The position numbers were made by a program, and so were the translations under genes. Of a stretch of DNA of 64,000 bases, positions 49,568-60,600 are shown piece after piece. The DNA is taken from contig NC_061124.1 of NCBI RefSeq assembly GCF_905220365.1, positions 8,558,501 to 8,622,500 of the forward strand, in the 5' to 3' direction. The stretch is from Vanessa cardui. Taxonomy: Eukaryota > Arthropoda > Insecta > Lepidoptera > Nymphalidae. How positions within the stretch are numbered: position 1 is the first letter of the stretch; every line of letters starts with the position of its first letter. The notes under the pieces were generated by a model that saw only the letters and a program-made list of their open reading frames with translations, made no database searches and was not told the origin of the DNA.

Positions 49568-52264
49568 ATATTAGCCAGCATGTCGATTTTCATTCAATTT
49601 AACCTTTTTTCTTTAATATTCCATACTTAAATGGATAAGATTATGGCTTTTATGGAAAAAAAAATTATTCATTAGTCAATAAAACTTTTCTTAAAATTAT
49701 TTGCATTTGAATGATATTAAAGTGTGTAAATAAGTATTTTCGGGTTAAAAAACTTTACTTATTTGATCTGATCACCTTATAAACTATTATATATTTAATG
49801 TTATTAATTTTAAAAAATTAAAACCATTATCAAATGTAATATATCGTAGTTTTTAAATACAATAGGTACACATATATTTTTTCCTAGCATAATAAAATGT
49901 AAATATACTTTACATTTGTCGATTATTGTAAAACGGAACGCCCGAAGCTTTTAAATGTGCAGACTGTCAGTGTCAAGCAAAGCATGGCTGTCGGGGAGTT
50001 GTCAACTTCACACAACACTGACACATGACAATTCAGTTGCGTTTTCACTTCGAAACCGGTGACATGTCGTTAATATTGTAACGAATACTTTTCTTATTAT
50101 TATATTTCGATTTGTTTATTTATTACAGAAACTTAACTAATATATTTAAATCTAGTTTAGGAACCTTATATTATATACTGTTACTCAAAAATGTGTAGTG
50201 ACTAAACCGTGCCATTGTAGTTTGAAATAAGTTTTTGCAGTTACATTTCTGGGAAATTTGGATTTTATCATCTTTGGTTTTGGTGAGTAACGTTTTTTAC
50301 TTGGAATGGTTCTTTTTCAGCATTTTTATCTACTAAGAAATATAGTTTATTGCTTTTTAATTTACTAGCATTTATTTAATTATAAGATATTAACTTATCA
50401 TTTAATAAAAACCCAAAATATTGTTATATGTAAATTATTATAAATTTACTGGTGATCTGTAAAAATGTATTGTAATCAATACATTTTTACATGTTTTATT
50501 TTTTAAATATATTTTCACTTCTAGAATTCAGTAATAATTTAAGCAGACTAATGCTATAATATATATAATATTTAACTATTATTTAAGGATTACTCTCAAC
50601 AGATAATATGTAAAAAATGCTAAATCGAAATTAAGCTTAAAACCTACAAAATAAAAGGGCAATAAAGAAGTTATAAGTTAGGCTAAGCTAAATTCAATAT
50701 TGGTAAGCCTTTGAAGAAAAATATAATTTACATAATGTAAGTTAAATGTGCTAAAATTATAATTCATTAATTATATAAACCTTTTTAAAACACAAAGATT
50801 GAAGCTATTTAAACTAATAAACAATAATTACTAAAGAAATTTATAACTGTTATTGACAACAATATAACATTTTACAAATGCTTTGTAGATAAAAAATAAA
50901 ACATATTTGAAGCATCAATAGTTCAATGGTTTAAGAACCTCTTAACATTGTAAAAAATGTTACAGGATTGATCCTGACCCCATTCGGCTATTATTATAAA
51001 TACTTAAATTTTTTATCATATTTGTTTTAATTTATATTTGATATTAAGCTTGAATTGTTAATCTATCATTCAAATACTAGTTACTTATAAACCACACCAT
51101 GCAAGGGCCTATATTTAAACCTAGTTTTAACATGAAAGATTGAAAATCACATGCAAGTTATGATTATTCCAGGTATATATAAGCAAGCATACATGTCCTA
51201 TAAATATCTAGTGGCTACTTACCATTATGTAGCTTGCACAGACATTTCTATCAAAAATGATTATTTACAAAACTATACAGACCTCGAATTAAATAATGAA
51301 GCGATATATTTGAGTTGAAATAATTGGTATGTTATAAATATATACCTATATGTATAATAAGAGGAAGATTCAATCATGAAAGAGTTATGCAATAATATTT
51401 TTTTAAATAAAAAAAAATAATGTTTTTATTAGCATATTATATAGGTTTTTATTTTTTGTCATATATATGTAGGTATACCTGCTAATAGGCCATCTGATCG
51501 GAACTATTAACCATTCTTAACATCACCAAAGTACCCTGGGGATTAAGATATTCCCTTCCTCGTGTCCGTAGAAACATTGGCACACTTACCTTTAAAAAAT
51601 AACTCAATAAATATTAAGTATTACTAATTAGCAGTTAATAACGTAGGTGTTATGAACTGAGATGGATATTCACACAGCCTAACTGCTACACTTATGATTT
51701 TTTTTTGTTTTTGATCTTAGATGAGCTCTGTAGATTTTAAAGTAATGACGACTGTTGACAAGGTCACTTTCTTTATAATTTATTATTGTGAATCAATTAA
51801 ATAGAAATATCATGCAATTTAAAACAATTGTTGTTATAAAAATAGTAATAAATTAATATATAAATAATTAGTTCATAAATATAGAAGAGCAGGATTGTCT
51901 AGTTGTTTTAATGGCTAGTTTATATCGCTACAGATCATAATTACTCGAAGATTTTTAGTTTGTTAATGAGATACTAGCTACAGCATGTAGTTTAAGAGTT
52001 GCTACTTTTCACCATTACTCCAAATGCATATAAGTCGCTTTCTTTGTTAGAATAAACTCTTTGCCTTGGTTTATTATCCCATCTACTATTAAGGGAATAG
52101 AGAATCCCATTGTGTATTTGCACATACTTGAACATGATGATATCTCTTGCGTTCACGCTTTGCCCTTTCGAAAATATTTCGTAGCTGAAGTTTTATCGAA
52201 ACGATATTTTCATAGGTCAAATTATTATTGAAAATTAAATAACTGTTATGATATAAAAATCGTG
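49568..52264. other. AT-rich intergenic DNA
   Basis: No gene seen. A slightly GC-richer part at 49930-50070 and a donor-like GTGAGT at 50282 could mark a 5' untranslated exon of the gene continuing at 57036, but this is a guess. Repeat A piece at 51480. Confidence 0.45.
51480..51600 (+). repeat. Dispersed repeat A, diverged
   Basis: GGCCATCTGATCGGAACTAT, TTCTTAACATCACCAAAGTA, TTCCCTTCCTCGTGTCCGTA. Small pieces of the same repeat also lie at 16905-16965, 21945-22000, 46920-46965 (after a T run) and, inverted, 38060-38150. Confidence 0.5.
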
Positions 52265-52460
52265 GTTACCGCCGCCGGCCACCCTCAAGTATTAAGAGCT
52301 AATCGTCATGTGTTAGGTATAAAAGAGTAGACAGTCTTCCTTAGAGTTTGAGCTTGCTTCATAACAGATTTCAACAAAATCGGTTCAGCTGTGTGCTATT
52401 GAAATATCAACAAACAGATAGAGCTACTTTTGCTTTTATAATATTCGTGTAGATTAAATA
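52265..52460 (+). repeat. Dispersed repeat C
   Basis: ACCGCCGCCGGCCACCCTCA, CATGTGTTAGGTATAAAAGA, GAGTTTGAGCTTGCTTCATA, AATCGGTTCAGCTGTGTGC. Confidence 0.5.
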
Positions 52461-52949
52461 AATTGAATTAAGTTATCTGAATAAAAATCAACAGGACTGT
52501 ATTTTTGTTACAATTTGCTATTAGCTGTCACTTGCTAAATAGTGTTGAGAAAAAATGTCTTGTAACATTGCTGTTGTATAGGTACTACGATTAAATCAAC
52601 ATTCATAATATTATCTCCTGTTTTGCTTAAATTAACCATTAAATACCGAAGTAATTGATAATAAATATTTATATAGTTTTAAATTGTAAATCGCAGCTAA
52701 GCAAGTTATTTCCCAGAATAGCTTTAATTACACCTAAATAAAATATGTAGAATTGTATTCTGTATTTATTAAATAAAAAAAAAATCTTACACAAGTCGTA
52801 TATGTAACTTAACAAACGAGTCCAAGTCGATCTACCTTATTGCGTATATAGAGAAACTAGTGAGATTTTTTTGCTATACCTTTCCGTTCCGTGGTATACG
52901 GCGGCGACAGTGCGCAGTAATTAGTACGTTAATCGCCCTAGCGCAGCAC

Positions 52950-53261
52950 ACTTGATGCAACTGCTTTTCCGAGAAGGCGATCAGCAGAGCTTGCGGAGAG
53001 GGGCGGCAAATTGCCGTCAGATATGTGTGCCGTTTGTCGGTAATTGCAAAAATCACTCGTCTCATCGCAACGGACGAGCTTTTGTTCTTTGTCGTGTATA
53101 TCATGAGTGGATACACGTCCGCTGACACTATTGCTTGCTTTGATAAATTAAAATCATATAAAAACAAAAAAGAAGTAGCGGTGCCTAATTTTACATGTTT
53201 AGTTAACTCTGACGTCTTATTCAATAAAAAGTCTTTACTTTTTAAATACTCTGATATTTAA
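52950..53261 (+). other. GC-richer block with an unrecognised open frame
   Basis: A plus frame is open from 52956 to a stop at 53259-53261, with ATGs inside (for example 53104, MSGYTSADTIACFDKLKSYK onward). The minus strand is also open for 116 codons over 52874-53224. The frames cannot be told apart by composition, there are no clear splice sites, and the hairpin at 53233 overlaps the end. It may be a decayed transposon or a promoter-like block. Confidence 0.2.
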
Positions 53262-53270
53262 AAAGTAAAG
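53233..53270. repeat. Perfect 16-bp inverted repeat (hairpin)
   Basis: CTTTACTTTTTAAATA, a 6-base loop CTCTGA, then its exact complement TATTTAAAAAGTAAAG. AAAAAGTC just left and GACTTTTT about 10 bases right extend the symmetry. Confidence 0.8.
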
Positions 53271-53959
53271 TAGACTAGTAGACTTTTTAAAATAGTGTAA
53301 ATAATCAGCCTCTTATGTGCAGCATTTACAATGTATGTGTATGTAAGCAGTATCAGCCGTAGAAGATTAAACGTTTAACGATGAAACTGTCTCGACTTGT
53401 TTTTTATTTACTGTAACCTGACAGGCAAATGTTTTTAAACGGTCACTTCTTTTAATTAAATGAAAATGCCAATGTAAGAGGTTGTTAGATATTTGCGTCA
53501 TTAGTTAACTATTGTTTTTTTTTCTAATACTCTACCGACCATGGGATGTACGATATGAGTCCTTTGTGTTTAATCTGTATTAAATTTTTGTGAACCAATC
53601 TTAAAAATAATTTAATATTAGTAATAAAAATACTTTAACGTTTCAAAAAAAAACTTGCACGTTACTTAAACATGAATCGAAAAAACTAAGTAATATCCTT
53701 TTTGAATGATCAATGTTTTATATGAAGTCTAGAAAAGGTGTTATATTCATTTTTATGCATATCTGTGGTAATAGAAGAAGTATTGAACGTGGTCGCCATT
53801 CATAATGAAACTATTAATAAACGTAATATCAGACGTTGATGAATGTTTTATACTAAGTTTGAAATCAGCAATACTATAATCATACATATTTAGTTTTACT
53901 TAGTGTTGTAAGAAAGAACGTTATCCGGTAAAATAAGTACCCAGTCATTAAATGTCATT

Positions 53960-54451
53960 TTCAGAAACAGAATTACGTTAGCACAAACTCTCCTATTACC
54001 AATCTTAGATTATGCCGACGTATGTTATCTCGATTTAAACGAGGAGCAACTAAATAAACTTGAGCGCATTCAAAATCTCTGTATACGGTTCATATTTGGG
54101 CTTCGCAAATATGACCATGTTTCTGAATTTCGCAAAAAGCTCAAGTGGCTTCCAGTCCGCCTTCGCAGGAATACTCGTATTCTATCATTTCTTTACTGTA
54201 TCCTATTCAATCCAAAAGTTCCTCTTTATTTAAAAGAGAGATTTAAGTTCCTTGGCGCTTCTCATTGTCGCTCTCTGCGCTCCGAGGATAATTTAATTTT
54301 GAGTATCCCTTCTCACTCTTCAACTTGTTACTCAAAATCTTTTACAATTAACGCAGCACGCTTATGGAACTCCTTGCCCTTAGCGGTACGTCGAGCTAAA
54401 TCCCTTGAAATATTTAAACGTCGCATTTTCGAATATTATATTGATACTTGA
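53960..54451 (+). pseudogene. 5'-truncated LINE reverse transcriptase, C-terminal part
   Basis: An open frame of 163 codons ending TGA without a proper start: the region after the RT catalytic domain of a CR1/Jockey-type non-LTR retrotransposon. Recognisable pieces are LLPILDYADVCY, LNKLERIQNLCIRFIFGL, WLPVRLRRNTRILSFLY, and NAARLWNSLP near the end. The catalytic YADD region is missing, so this copy is dead by 5' truncation, not by stops; the remaining frame is intact and so probably a young insertion. Confidence 0.85.
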
Positions 54452-54791
54452 AATCGTATTTTCATCCCTTACCTTTCTCCTCCTCCAATCCTCATTTATT
54501 TTAAAATTGTGTGTTTGTTTTTCTTACTAGTTATGTGTGTATTTTCTCATTATATATGTATGTATTATTTTTACTACTTTATTATGTTTGTATTATAGTA
54601 CACCTCCACCCTAAATTTATTTATTTATTATAATGTCCTATGCCAACCGGTTGCCTGGAAGAGATCGCTCTTCTAGCGATAAGGCCGCCGATTGTATACT
54701 GTATAACATTGTTTATTTTTTTCTGTTTTAAAATTTTATGTACTTTGTTTGGTGTACAATAAAGTATATTTCATTCATTCATTCATTCAGA
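54452..54791 (+). mobile_element. 3' untranslated end of the same LINE with (TTCA)n tail
   Basis: Follows the RT fragment directly. Carries a hairpin GATCGCT-loop-AGCGAT followed by AAGGCCGCC at about 54663-54690, then a T-rich part and GTACAATAAAGTATATTTCATTC with a (TTCA)n run as the tail. The same 3' end occurs at 3461-3595 and 28672-28810. Confidence 0.8.
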
Positions 54792-56741
54792 ATCAATATT
54801 CTCCTTTACTACCTTTCTTACTATAAATTACTTTCAATTCTTAAGTTGGTTTTAATGTATTTCTAATTTATGAAAATGCGATCTCTGACTGATATGCTAA
54901 ATATTATATTTCAAATAAAATATATAAAAGTTTAAAAGTTAACTACAGTAAAGCGCTCTCAAATCGTAAATACTTTATTTTTACCATAATTTCGGAAAAC
55001 AGTCTCTACCCAAAAGAAACGGCAAAAAACTTAGTTCTCTTAAAGAATTTCGAAAATCTTATATTTAGATAAATTTATCCTTTTAACTTTTATCTATCTA
55101 TATACATTTCATAAGCGCCACATAAAAAATATTTATTCCCAAAATAAAAAAAATTACCTTTTTCATAACTAAGTATTTATTTATAAAGCTAAGCGAATCT
55201 CGGTGACTGGTACTTTGACTATAATATCATCCAATAAATTCCATTTTCCAATTCCATTTTTCCAATTCCATCCATTAAATAATCAAATATAAATGAAAAA
55301 CAAAACATCAGGCGTGTCGATTCAGCGCGATCACTTAAGTTGAAGTTGTTTACGTAACTTCTAATGCATTATGCTATTAACTTGAAATTCGAAACCTATT
55401 ATTCCGAGAGGATTATTAACCGAATGTGGTGGCTGTCAGTAAAAAAATAATTAATTCTAATTTATTGGAATTCTAATTTGTAGGGCTGGCAAAGTATAAA
55501 AACAGAACTTCAGATACACACATTAGTCTTTCTTGGAAAACACCTATTCAGTTGCGAAACTACAACATTCCTGGAATTGTAGTCATTCGGTTACTACACT
55601 AGGTATTTTGTCCTGGCATCTAGGTTATTATATCCTGTCCATTTACGCCTTTTAAAGAAGTTTTTACCTTTAATTTTTTTGTGTGCGCGACTTCACTGGC
55701 GAGTCTTGCGAGCTATGTAAGTCGGCACTCGTTTCTCAAGATAAGTCTTTAAGTTAAACAAAAATTCTAGAAGTCCTTGTCTTCATTTGAATATACTGTC
55801 ATTTATTTTAAATACAATCAAAATTGTTTACTAAACTTAAAACTTTTTTACGTTCGTTAAACAACCATGTTTAAAATAATTGTTGTTTTTTAATCGTATA
55901 TGGTATAATTTATTGTTAATTGGCATTCATTGTTAAGTTTCAATTTTGTACATTTGTTTTACGTATTAACCCAGAAAATAGTTTAAGCCTTCTTTTTTAA
56001 CAAAGCTGTATGTTATTTGTATTTAAATGATTTTAATGAACTCTAATATGTTGCAAATATATTTTTAAATATAAAGTTAATTAAAAAAGAAATAGTAATG
56101 TTCGAATAGAGATATTTATTTAAAAATGGCTACACATAAATAAATAATTAATTGATTAAAAATCTAAATACATTTAATTAAAGTAAGCTTTTGTGCACTT
56201 TGAAATCGTAACTTTACAGGATTATATTAAATGTAAAGTAATCTCTAGGGAGTATTCACATTAAAGCTCGTCTCGATGCAATAAAAAATAATATATATTT
56301 TTTAAATAAATTTAATGTTATTGTAAATATATAATTTGTCTGTACTAATGTCATGACTGCAATAGTTTTATTGGCTATATCATAACAGATGTCAATGAAC
56401 TGTTCGAGTAACGACTAAAACTAATTGTCCAGAGAATTCTTAATCTTCTACTTTTGTTATTCTTATCATAATCCTCAGCTTTTCCATAATAACGATACAA
56501 TTGATTATTTTCGCTTCTAAAACCGGTTCGAGCTTTCCAAGCAGGAGTAAAACAATTAGTTATTGTTAATTCTGCGTAAAGGTGATTGTCCGTTGACGAC
56601 GCTTTTACATCCGTGATTTATTATCTTCATTCATACTGTTTGACAATGAATTGCAATATTCTAACGAAATATATAAACAACTCGCTTTAACATGCCTATG
56701 AAATTTCATTCTAATCAATATCATTCGTTCATCGATCATTC

Positions 56742-56998
56742 ATTCATTAAATAAATAAATAAATAAATAAATATGAGACAACATCACATACATTACTCTG
56801 ATCCCAATGTAAGTAGCTGGAGCACTTGTGTTATGGAAATCAGAAGTAACTACGGTACCACAAACACCCAGACCCAAGACAACATAGAAAACTAATGGTA
56901 ATCTACATCGACTCGGCCGGGAATCGAACACGGGACCTCAGAGTGGCGTACCCATGAAAACCGGTGTACTTACACACCACTCGACCATGGAGGTCGTC
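56742..56998 (-). mobile_element. Second tRNA-derived SINE family, minus copy
   Basis: On the minus strand: GACGACCTCCATGGTCGAGT, box B GTTCGATTCCCGG, CGAGTCGATGTAGATTACCA, and at the end an (ATTT)n tail (plus-strand AAATAAAT run 56748-56773). Its 5' end is 37 bases upstream of the exon at 57036, i.e. just before the polypyrimidine tract. Confidence 0.78.
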
Positions 56999-57035
56999 AA
57001 ATTATTGTTAATGTTGTATCGTTTCTTTTTCACAG

Positions 57036-57246
57036 GATGTAAATCCATCATGTGGCTCATACTGATGCTGGGTGTGGCGACGAGCGCGTCAAGAGTGCTT
57101 GCCGCCGGATACTGTTCCACAAACACATTCCCAACGAACACGTCCTCGATGCACTTCAGCAAGGAACCGATCCCATACGAATACGGTTTCCAGGACAAGT
57201 TCAAGAGCATTCACTGCTGCGTCAAACGATACAGGAGCATCGAATG
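57036..57246 (+). CDS. Probable first coding exon of an unidentified secreted or membrane protein (partial)
   Basis: Seen: a strong acceptor TTTCTTTTTCACAG ends at 57035 and a strong donor GTGAGT starts at 57247. The first ATG with a long frame is at 57050 (context ATCATGT); the coding part is 57050-57246 and ends in phase 2 inside a TG. codon. The product starts MWLILMLGVATSASRVLAAG, a clear signal peptide, followed by a Cys at about residue 22, a Ser/Thr-rich stretch, then YEYGFQDKFKSIHCCVKRYR and SIE. If the split codon is Trp, the Cys-to-Trp spacing resembles strands B and C of an Ig domain, but this is only a guess. I do not recognise the protein. No next exon in the right phase was found before 64000, so a long first coding intron is implied. 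A SINE ends 37 bases before the exon. Confidence 0.5.
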
Positions 57247-58095
57247 GTGAGTTGCGATACTCTTAATTGTGTAATCAAATTTCACTCACGACCATAAAAA
57301 TGCTTTGTGAAATATTTTCGTTGGACAATACACAGGTGTCGATCGACGGACATTAAAACTCTTGGAATTTTTATCCATTGTGTTCGCGAATAAAATTATA
57401 ATCGCCTTTAGTGCGTCAATGTCTGGGCGCCATGGGAGTCTACGATTATTCAAATGTCCTCAAGTACTGTCTGAGCGAGCACTGCCTGATAATAATAAAC
57501 GAATTCTTGTAATACCAAGTGAAACTTCTAATATATTCGCCAGTACGCCATCTTAAAAAAATCATAATAGAATATAATTTTAAATCGTTATAGGTCTTAT
57601 TTAAATAACTTAATTATAAATGGACTGCAGTTGACGCGCCTTCGTTCTATTTCCGAGGTAAAAAGAAAAAAACAAAAAAAATTCCTTCTATTATTTCTTT
57701 CAATTATTATCGGACTTCGTAGAATCGTATGCTAGCGGCGTTTTATTCGCTTCTTTAATATTGGTACGTAATTGTTTTCCTGGGCCGCTCCTTCGAATAG
57801 CTCGTATGTATTTACAACCAGTTTTCACATAGCAATTAAGTACATTGATTGTGTATATACGTGTGATATAATTATTATACCGGGTCAGTTTATTACCTAC
57901 ATTAGCATAACTTATTTTCTCATATTTCCACGATTCGATCACAACTATATATATGTATATTTACAAAGACAGGTATAATGTCATGTTGTATTCAATACCG
58001 CTTACTTTCGGCCCTGAGTGTAGATCCTGAAAAACGCATTGGTATAATGTTATTAGTAAGAAATACGTGATTGTAAATGACACGGAACTAAAATT

Positions 58096-58310
58096 TTCTA
58101 TCTATAGGCTGTGAACAATCGCATTTCATAGCGCTAGCGGTCAGCGCGGTTATAATAAAACATTACTTGATTGCACCTGCGCAAAAACAACTGAGCTTCT
58201 CAGAAGTGCTGATTGCTGCTTCACTCGACATCGCTCGATTCGCCCACGCCTACTTCTACGTAACGTGTTCCATCTGTGACAATAATGTGTACTTTACTCA
58301 TAAATGAAAC
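58096..58310 (+). other. GC-richer open stretch without a start codon
   Basis: After an acceptor-like TTTTCTATCTATAG (ends 58108) one plus frame is open without Met for about 65 codons, with a hydrophobic part (HFIALAVSAVIIKHYLIAP) and SEVLIAASLDIARFAHAYFY. A second frame is open too. Joining it to the exon at 57036-57246 would give an immediate stop, so it is not its next exon as read. Confidence 0.15.
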
Positions 58311-58951
58311 AACAACGTGATATTATACCTTCGTAGCGGATACTCAAGCGAATTGAAAGGGATGTTTCCTTGAAATTCATCCTCGTGTCAATTACGTTCT
58401 TTATATATAGATTTACTAAGCTTCTGTTAATAGAAATATCACCTGATTCTTAGAAAGTTATAGTTCCAAAATGTGAATAGATTTTACACACATGCATACA
58501 CGATAGCAAAATGATAATAATTAAATATAATGTCCAGTAGGATACTAGACTATTAGTACTAACTAAGCCTATTAATATTTTCGCGTAGTATGAATAAAAA
58601 AACTGCATTGAAAAGGCTTTTTTTTTGTTTTAATCAAACTTATGTCCGGTTATACAAGAAACGATTCGATTTGCTTACGGATGCTAGAATTGCCTGCGAG
58701 GCCGATGTTCGACGTCGTAAGTACATGACGAAAAAACTTTTAGGAAATACTTCAACGGCGCGTTACTCGTAAATCAAAAACGAAACCGGGCATTAAAAAG
58801 CAATCACATTATAATTGTCGATTACAATCGTAGAACATTGTTTAGTCAACGTCTTAGAAAAGAGATAACAATCAAGGAGTTTATCTAACAATAAGCAGTA
58901 GGTAAATAATAAGTATTGTTCAAATGTGTTTAATTCATTCGCGTGACTCAC

Positions 58952-59017
58952 ACCATTTCTGATATGAAACACTAGGCCGGCGGGCCAATGGATTATGTCA
59001 TTATCCACTTGTTTCAA
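58952..59017 (-). CDS. Candidate third exon of the minus-strand gene
   Basis: 22 codons (LKQVDNDIIHWPAGLVFHIR then NG), phase 0 both sides, acceptor AATTTAGCAAG, strong donor GTGAGT. Short, so it carries weight only with the other two blocks. Confidence 0.27.
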
Positions 59018-59604
59018 CTTGCTAAATTGCAATGTATAAAATCATCATCCTAGATAGACAGTTCTGAGAAGTACATGCCGCTTGTGACACGAGAGGTGGT
59101 TTTTTTCCTTCGTTTCGGTTCCGGGGTCGTGAACATTCAATACGAATGCTGCTTAAAATAACTCCATAAATGATTTAATATCTGGGTGAATGTTGTAATT
59201 CATAGATTATTTATAAAATTATCTGAATAAACTCTAGTAAAGGATTTGTATTCAAATGTGCTAGATAAGAGGCTGACGCAATCCATTTCTTAAAACTGTA
59301 ATTATATATACTAGTTGGATCGGTTTTCCTTTTAATACGTGTTCTCTTTATTTTATGCAATAAATAAAACATTAATTTGATAACAGAAAAATGTTGGCGA
59401 TTTAAAGTAAACATATTCGAATTGAATTTGAGATACCATAAGGCTTAAGTGATATAAAACTCTAAGATAAAAATGTCGATGAAGTAGTTAAACATTTCAA
59501 AAAGGGTATCCCGCGTATCTCTTTGCGTATCGACATAAGTCATTATTAACACAAGTATATTATATGTATTGTTGACACGCTTACGAATGTGTTAGTTTAT
59601 TTAC

Positions 59605-59751
59605 CGGCAGCAGTTCTAAGAAAATGCGGTAACGACTCGCCGGACTGTCTTTTTTTTTACCAATTCGTTCCCAATCTAATCCGTCAGAAATATTACATAC
59701 ATTTTTTATGACCGTTCGTTGTTCAAATCGTGACACATGGCTTATCTTGAA
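59605..59751 (-). CDS. Candidate second exon of the minus-strand gene
   Basis: 147 bases, 49 codons, phase 0 both sides, between acceptor ATTTTCTCAAG and donor GTAAAT. Reads FKISHVSRFEQRTVIKNV, then CNISDGLDWERIGKKKDSPA and SRYRIFLELLP. The spacing W..IG...(R)YR recalls a Myb/SANT helix, which is speculation. Composition is protein-like, compared with strongly AT-rich flanks. Confidence 0.3.
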
Positions 59752-59953
59752 CTTGAGAAAATTGTATACTACATTAAATATTACTTCATACATATTAATA
59801 TCATAAGGAAATTATTCTTTGAATATGTAAGTAATTATTTTCATATTAATATTAATTATTCATTAATCGTAATACATTCATTGATAGTGATTAAGATTCC
59901 TCAATTTATCGAACCGAAATCAAACCAGTGAGGTGAGTTAAGTGTGTGATGAC

Positions 59954-60088
59954 CCATGGAGAATCGAGAAAATCGTCGTCCTCATAAATCTTAGGCTGCG
60001 CCCGCGCCGACGAGTCGTCCATCTCTTCGGGAACTAATTTTATTATCCCACTTTTACTTTCACCTCTACTCTTATCTACTTTAAACAT
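59954..60088 (-). CDS. Candidate start exon of an unidentified minus-strand gene
   Basis: 45 codons from ATG at 60088 (G at -3, in-frame stop four codons upstream). The product is charged and low in hydrophobics: MFKVDKSRGESKSG, then LVPEEMDDSSARAQPK and IYEDDDFLDSPW. The proposed donor after TGG (GTCATC) is weak, and the frame stays open for 15 more codons to a stop at 59906. Support comes from two further phase-0 exon-like blocks downstream on the same strand (59605-59751 and 58952-59017) and a GC-rich block upstream. Not recognised. It may equally be a chance open frame. Confidence 0.33.
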
Positions 60089-60394
60089 ATCTAGTTTTTA
60101 CTTGTACTTTCATAAACATCGCATATCATTATCGTGTGACATAATTTTCGTCACGTGATCAATCTCCGATGCTTTTCCGTGTCTCCGCCTTTAATTCTTA
60201 TTACAGCTACTGCGAATCATGACGCTATCATGATTCGTGTTCGCACATGTTAGAATTCAAAACACTTTTTTTTTGTGCTAACTTAAAAATTCTAATCTAT
60301 CGACGTGACTTTTTTGTACGTCGTCAAGCTAAATCCGCTCGCTGAATTTCCAATAAGTACGAAACTCGTTTAACGAGTACCGTAAACCGTTGTG

Positions 60395-60600
60395 TCGTTA
60401 TGGTTGACAAAAGGGCTCGGTGGTACCTGGCCGGTCGCAGCCCGTATCTGCGAAGGTATCGCACGTCGCAAACCTGTATTGTGGCGGTTCCCGGAAGGCT
60501 CTTTGTTGCGCACCGCGACCCGCTCCCCTCCTCGCCTCGCCCCTGCGGCTTGCATCGCCCGCGCAGCCTGCTCCGTGCATCTAGTGTGCATTCTATGAGA
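60395..60600. promoter_or_regulatory. GC- and CpG-rich block, possible promoter / 5' untranslated exon
   Basis: About 200 bases far richer in G+C and CpG than anything within several kb. Frames are open on both strands here (up to 90 codons), which is expected from the base composition alone. It lies 300 bases upstream of the candidate minus-strand start at 60088. I see no clear TATA box or initiator. Confidence 0.3.

Noticed and set aside
56938..57210. Minus-strand 90-codon frame and two other plus frames over the 57036 exon
   Set aside because: They cross the splice acceptor and the SINE; only the frame with the signal peptide fits the splice sites.
59895..59936. Plus-strand donor GAGGTGAGTT as exon end
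   Set aside because: No acceptor gives an open frame joined to the exon ending at 57246; an added base of A would create a stop.
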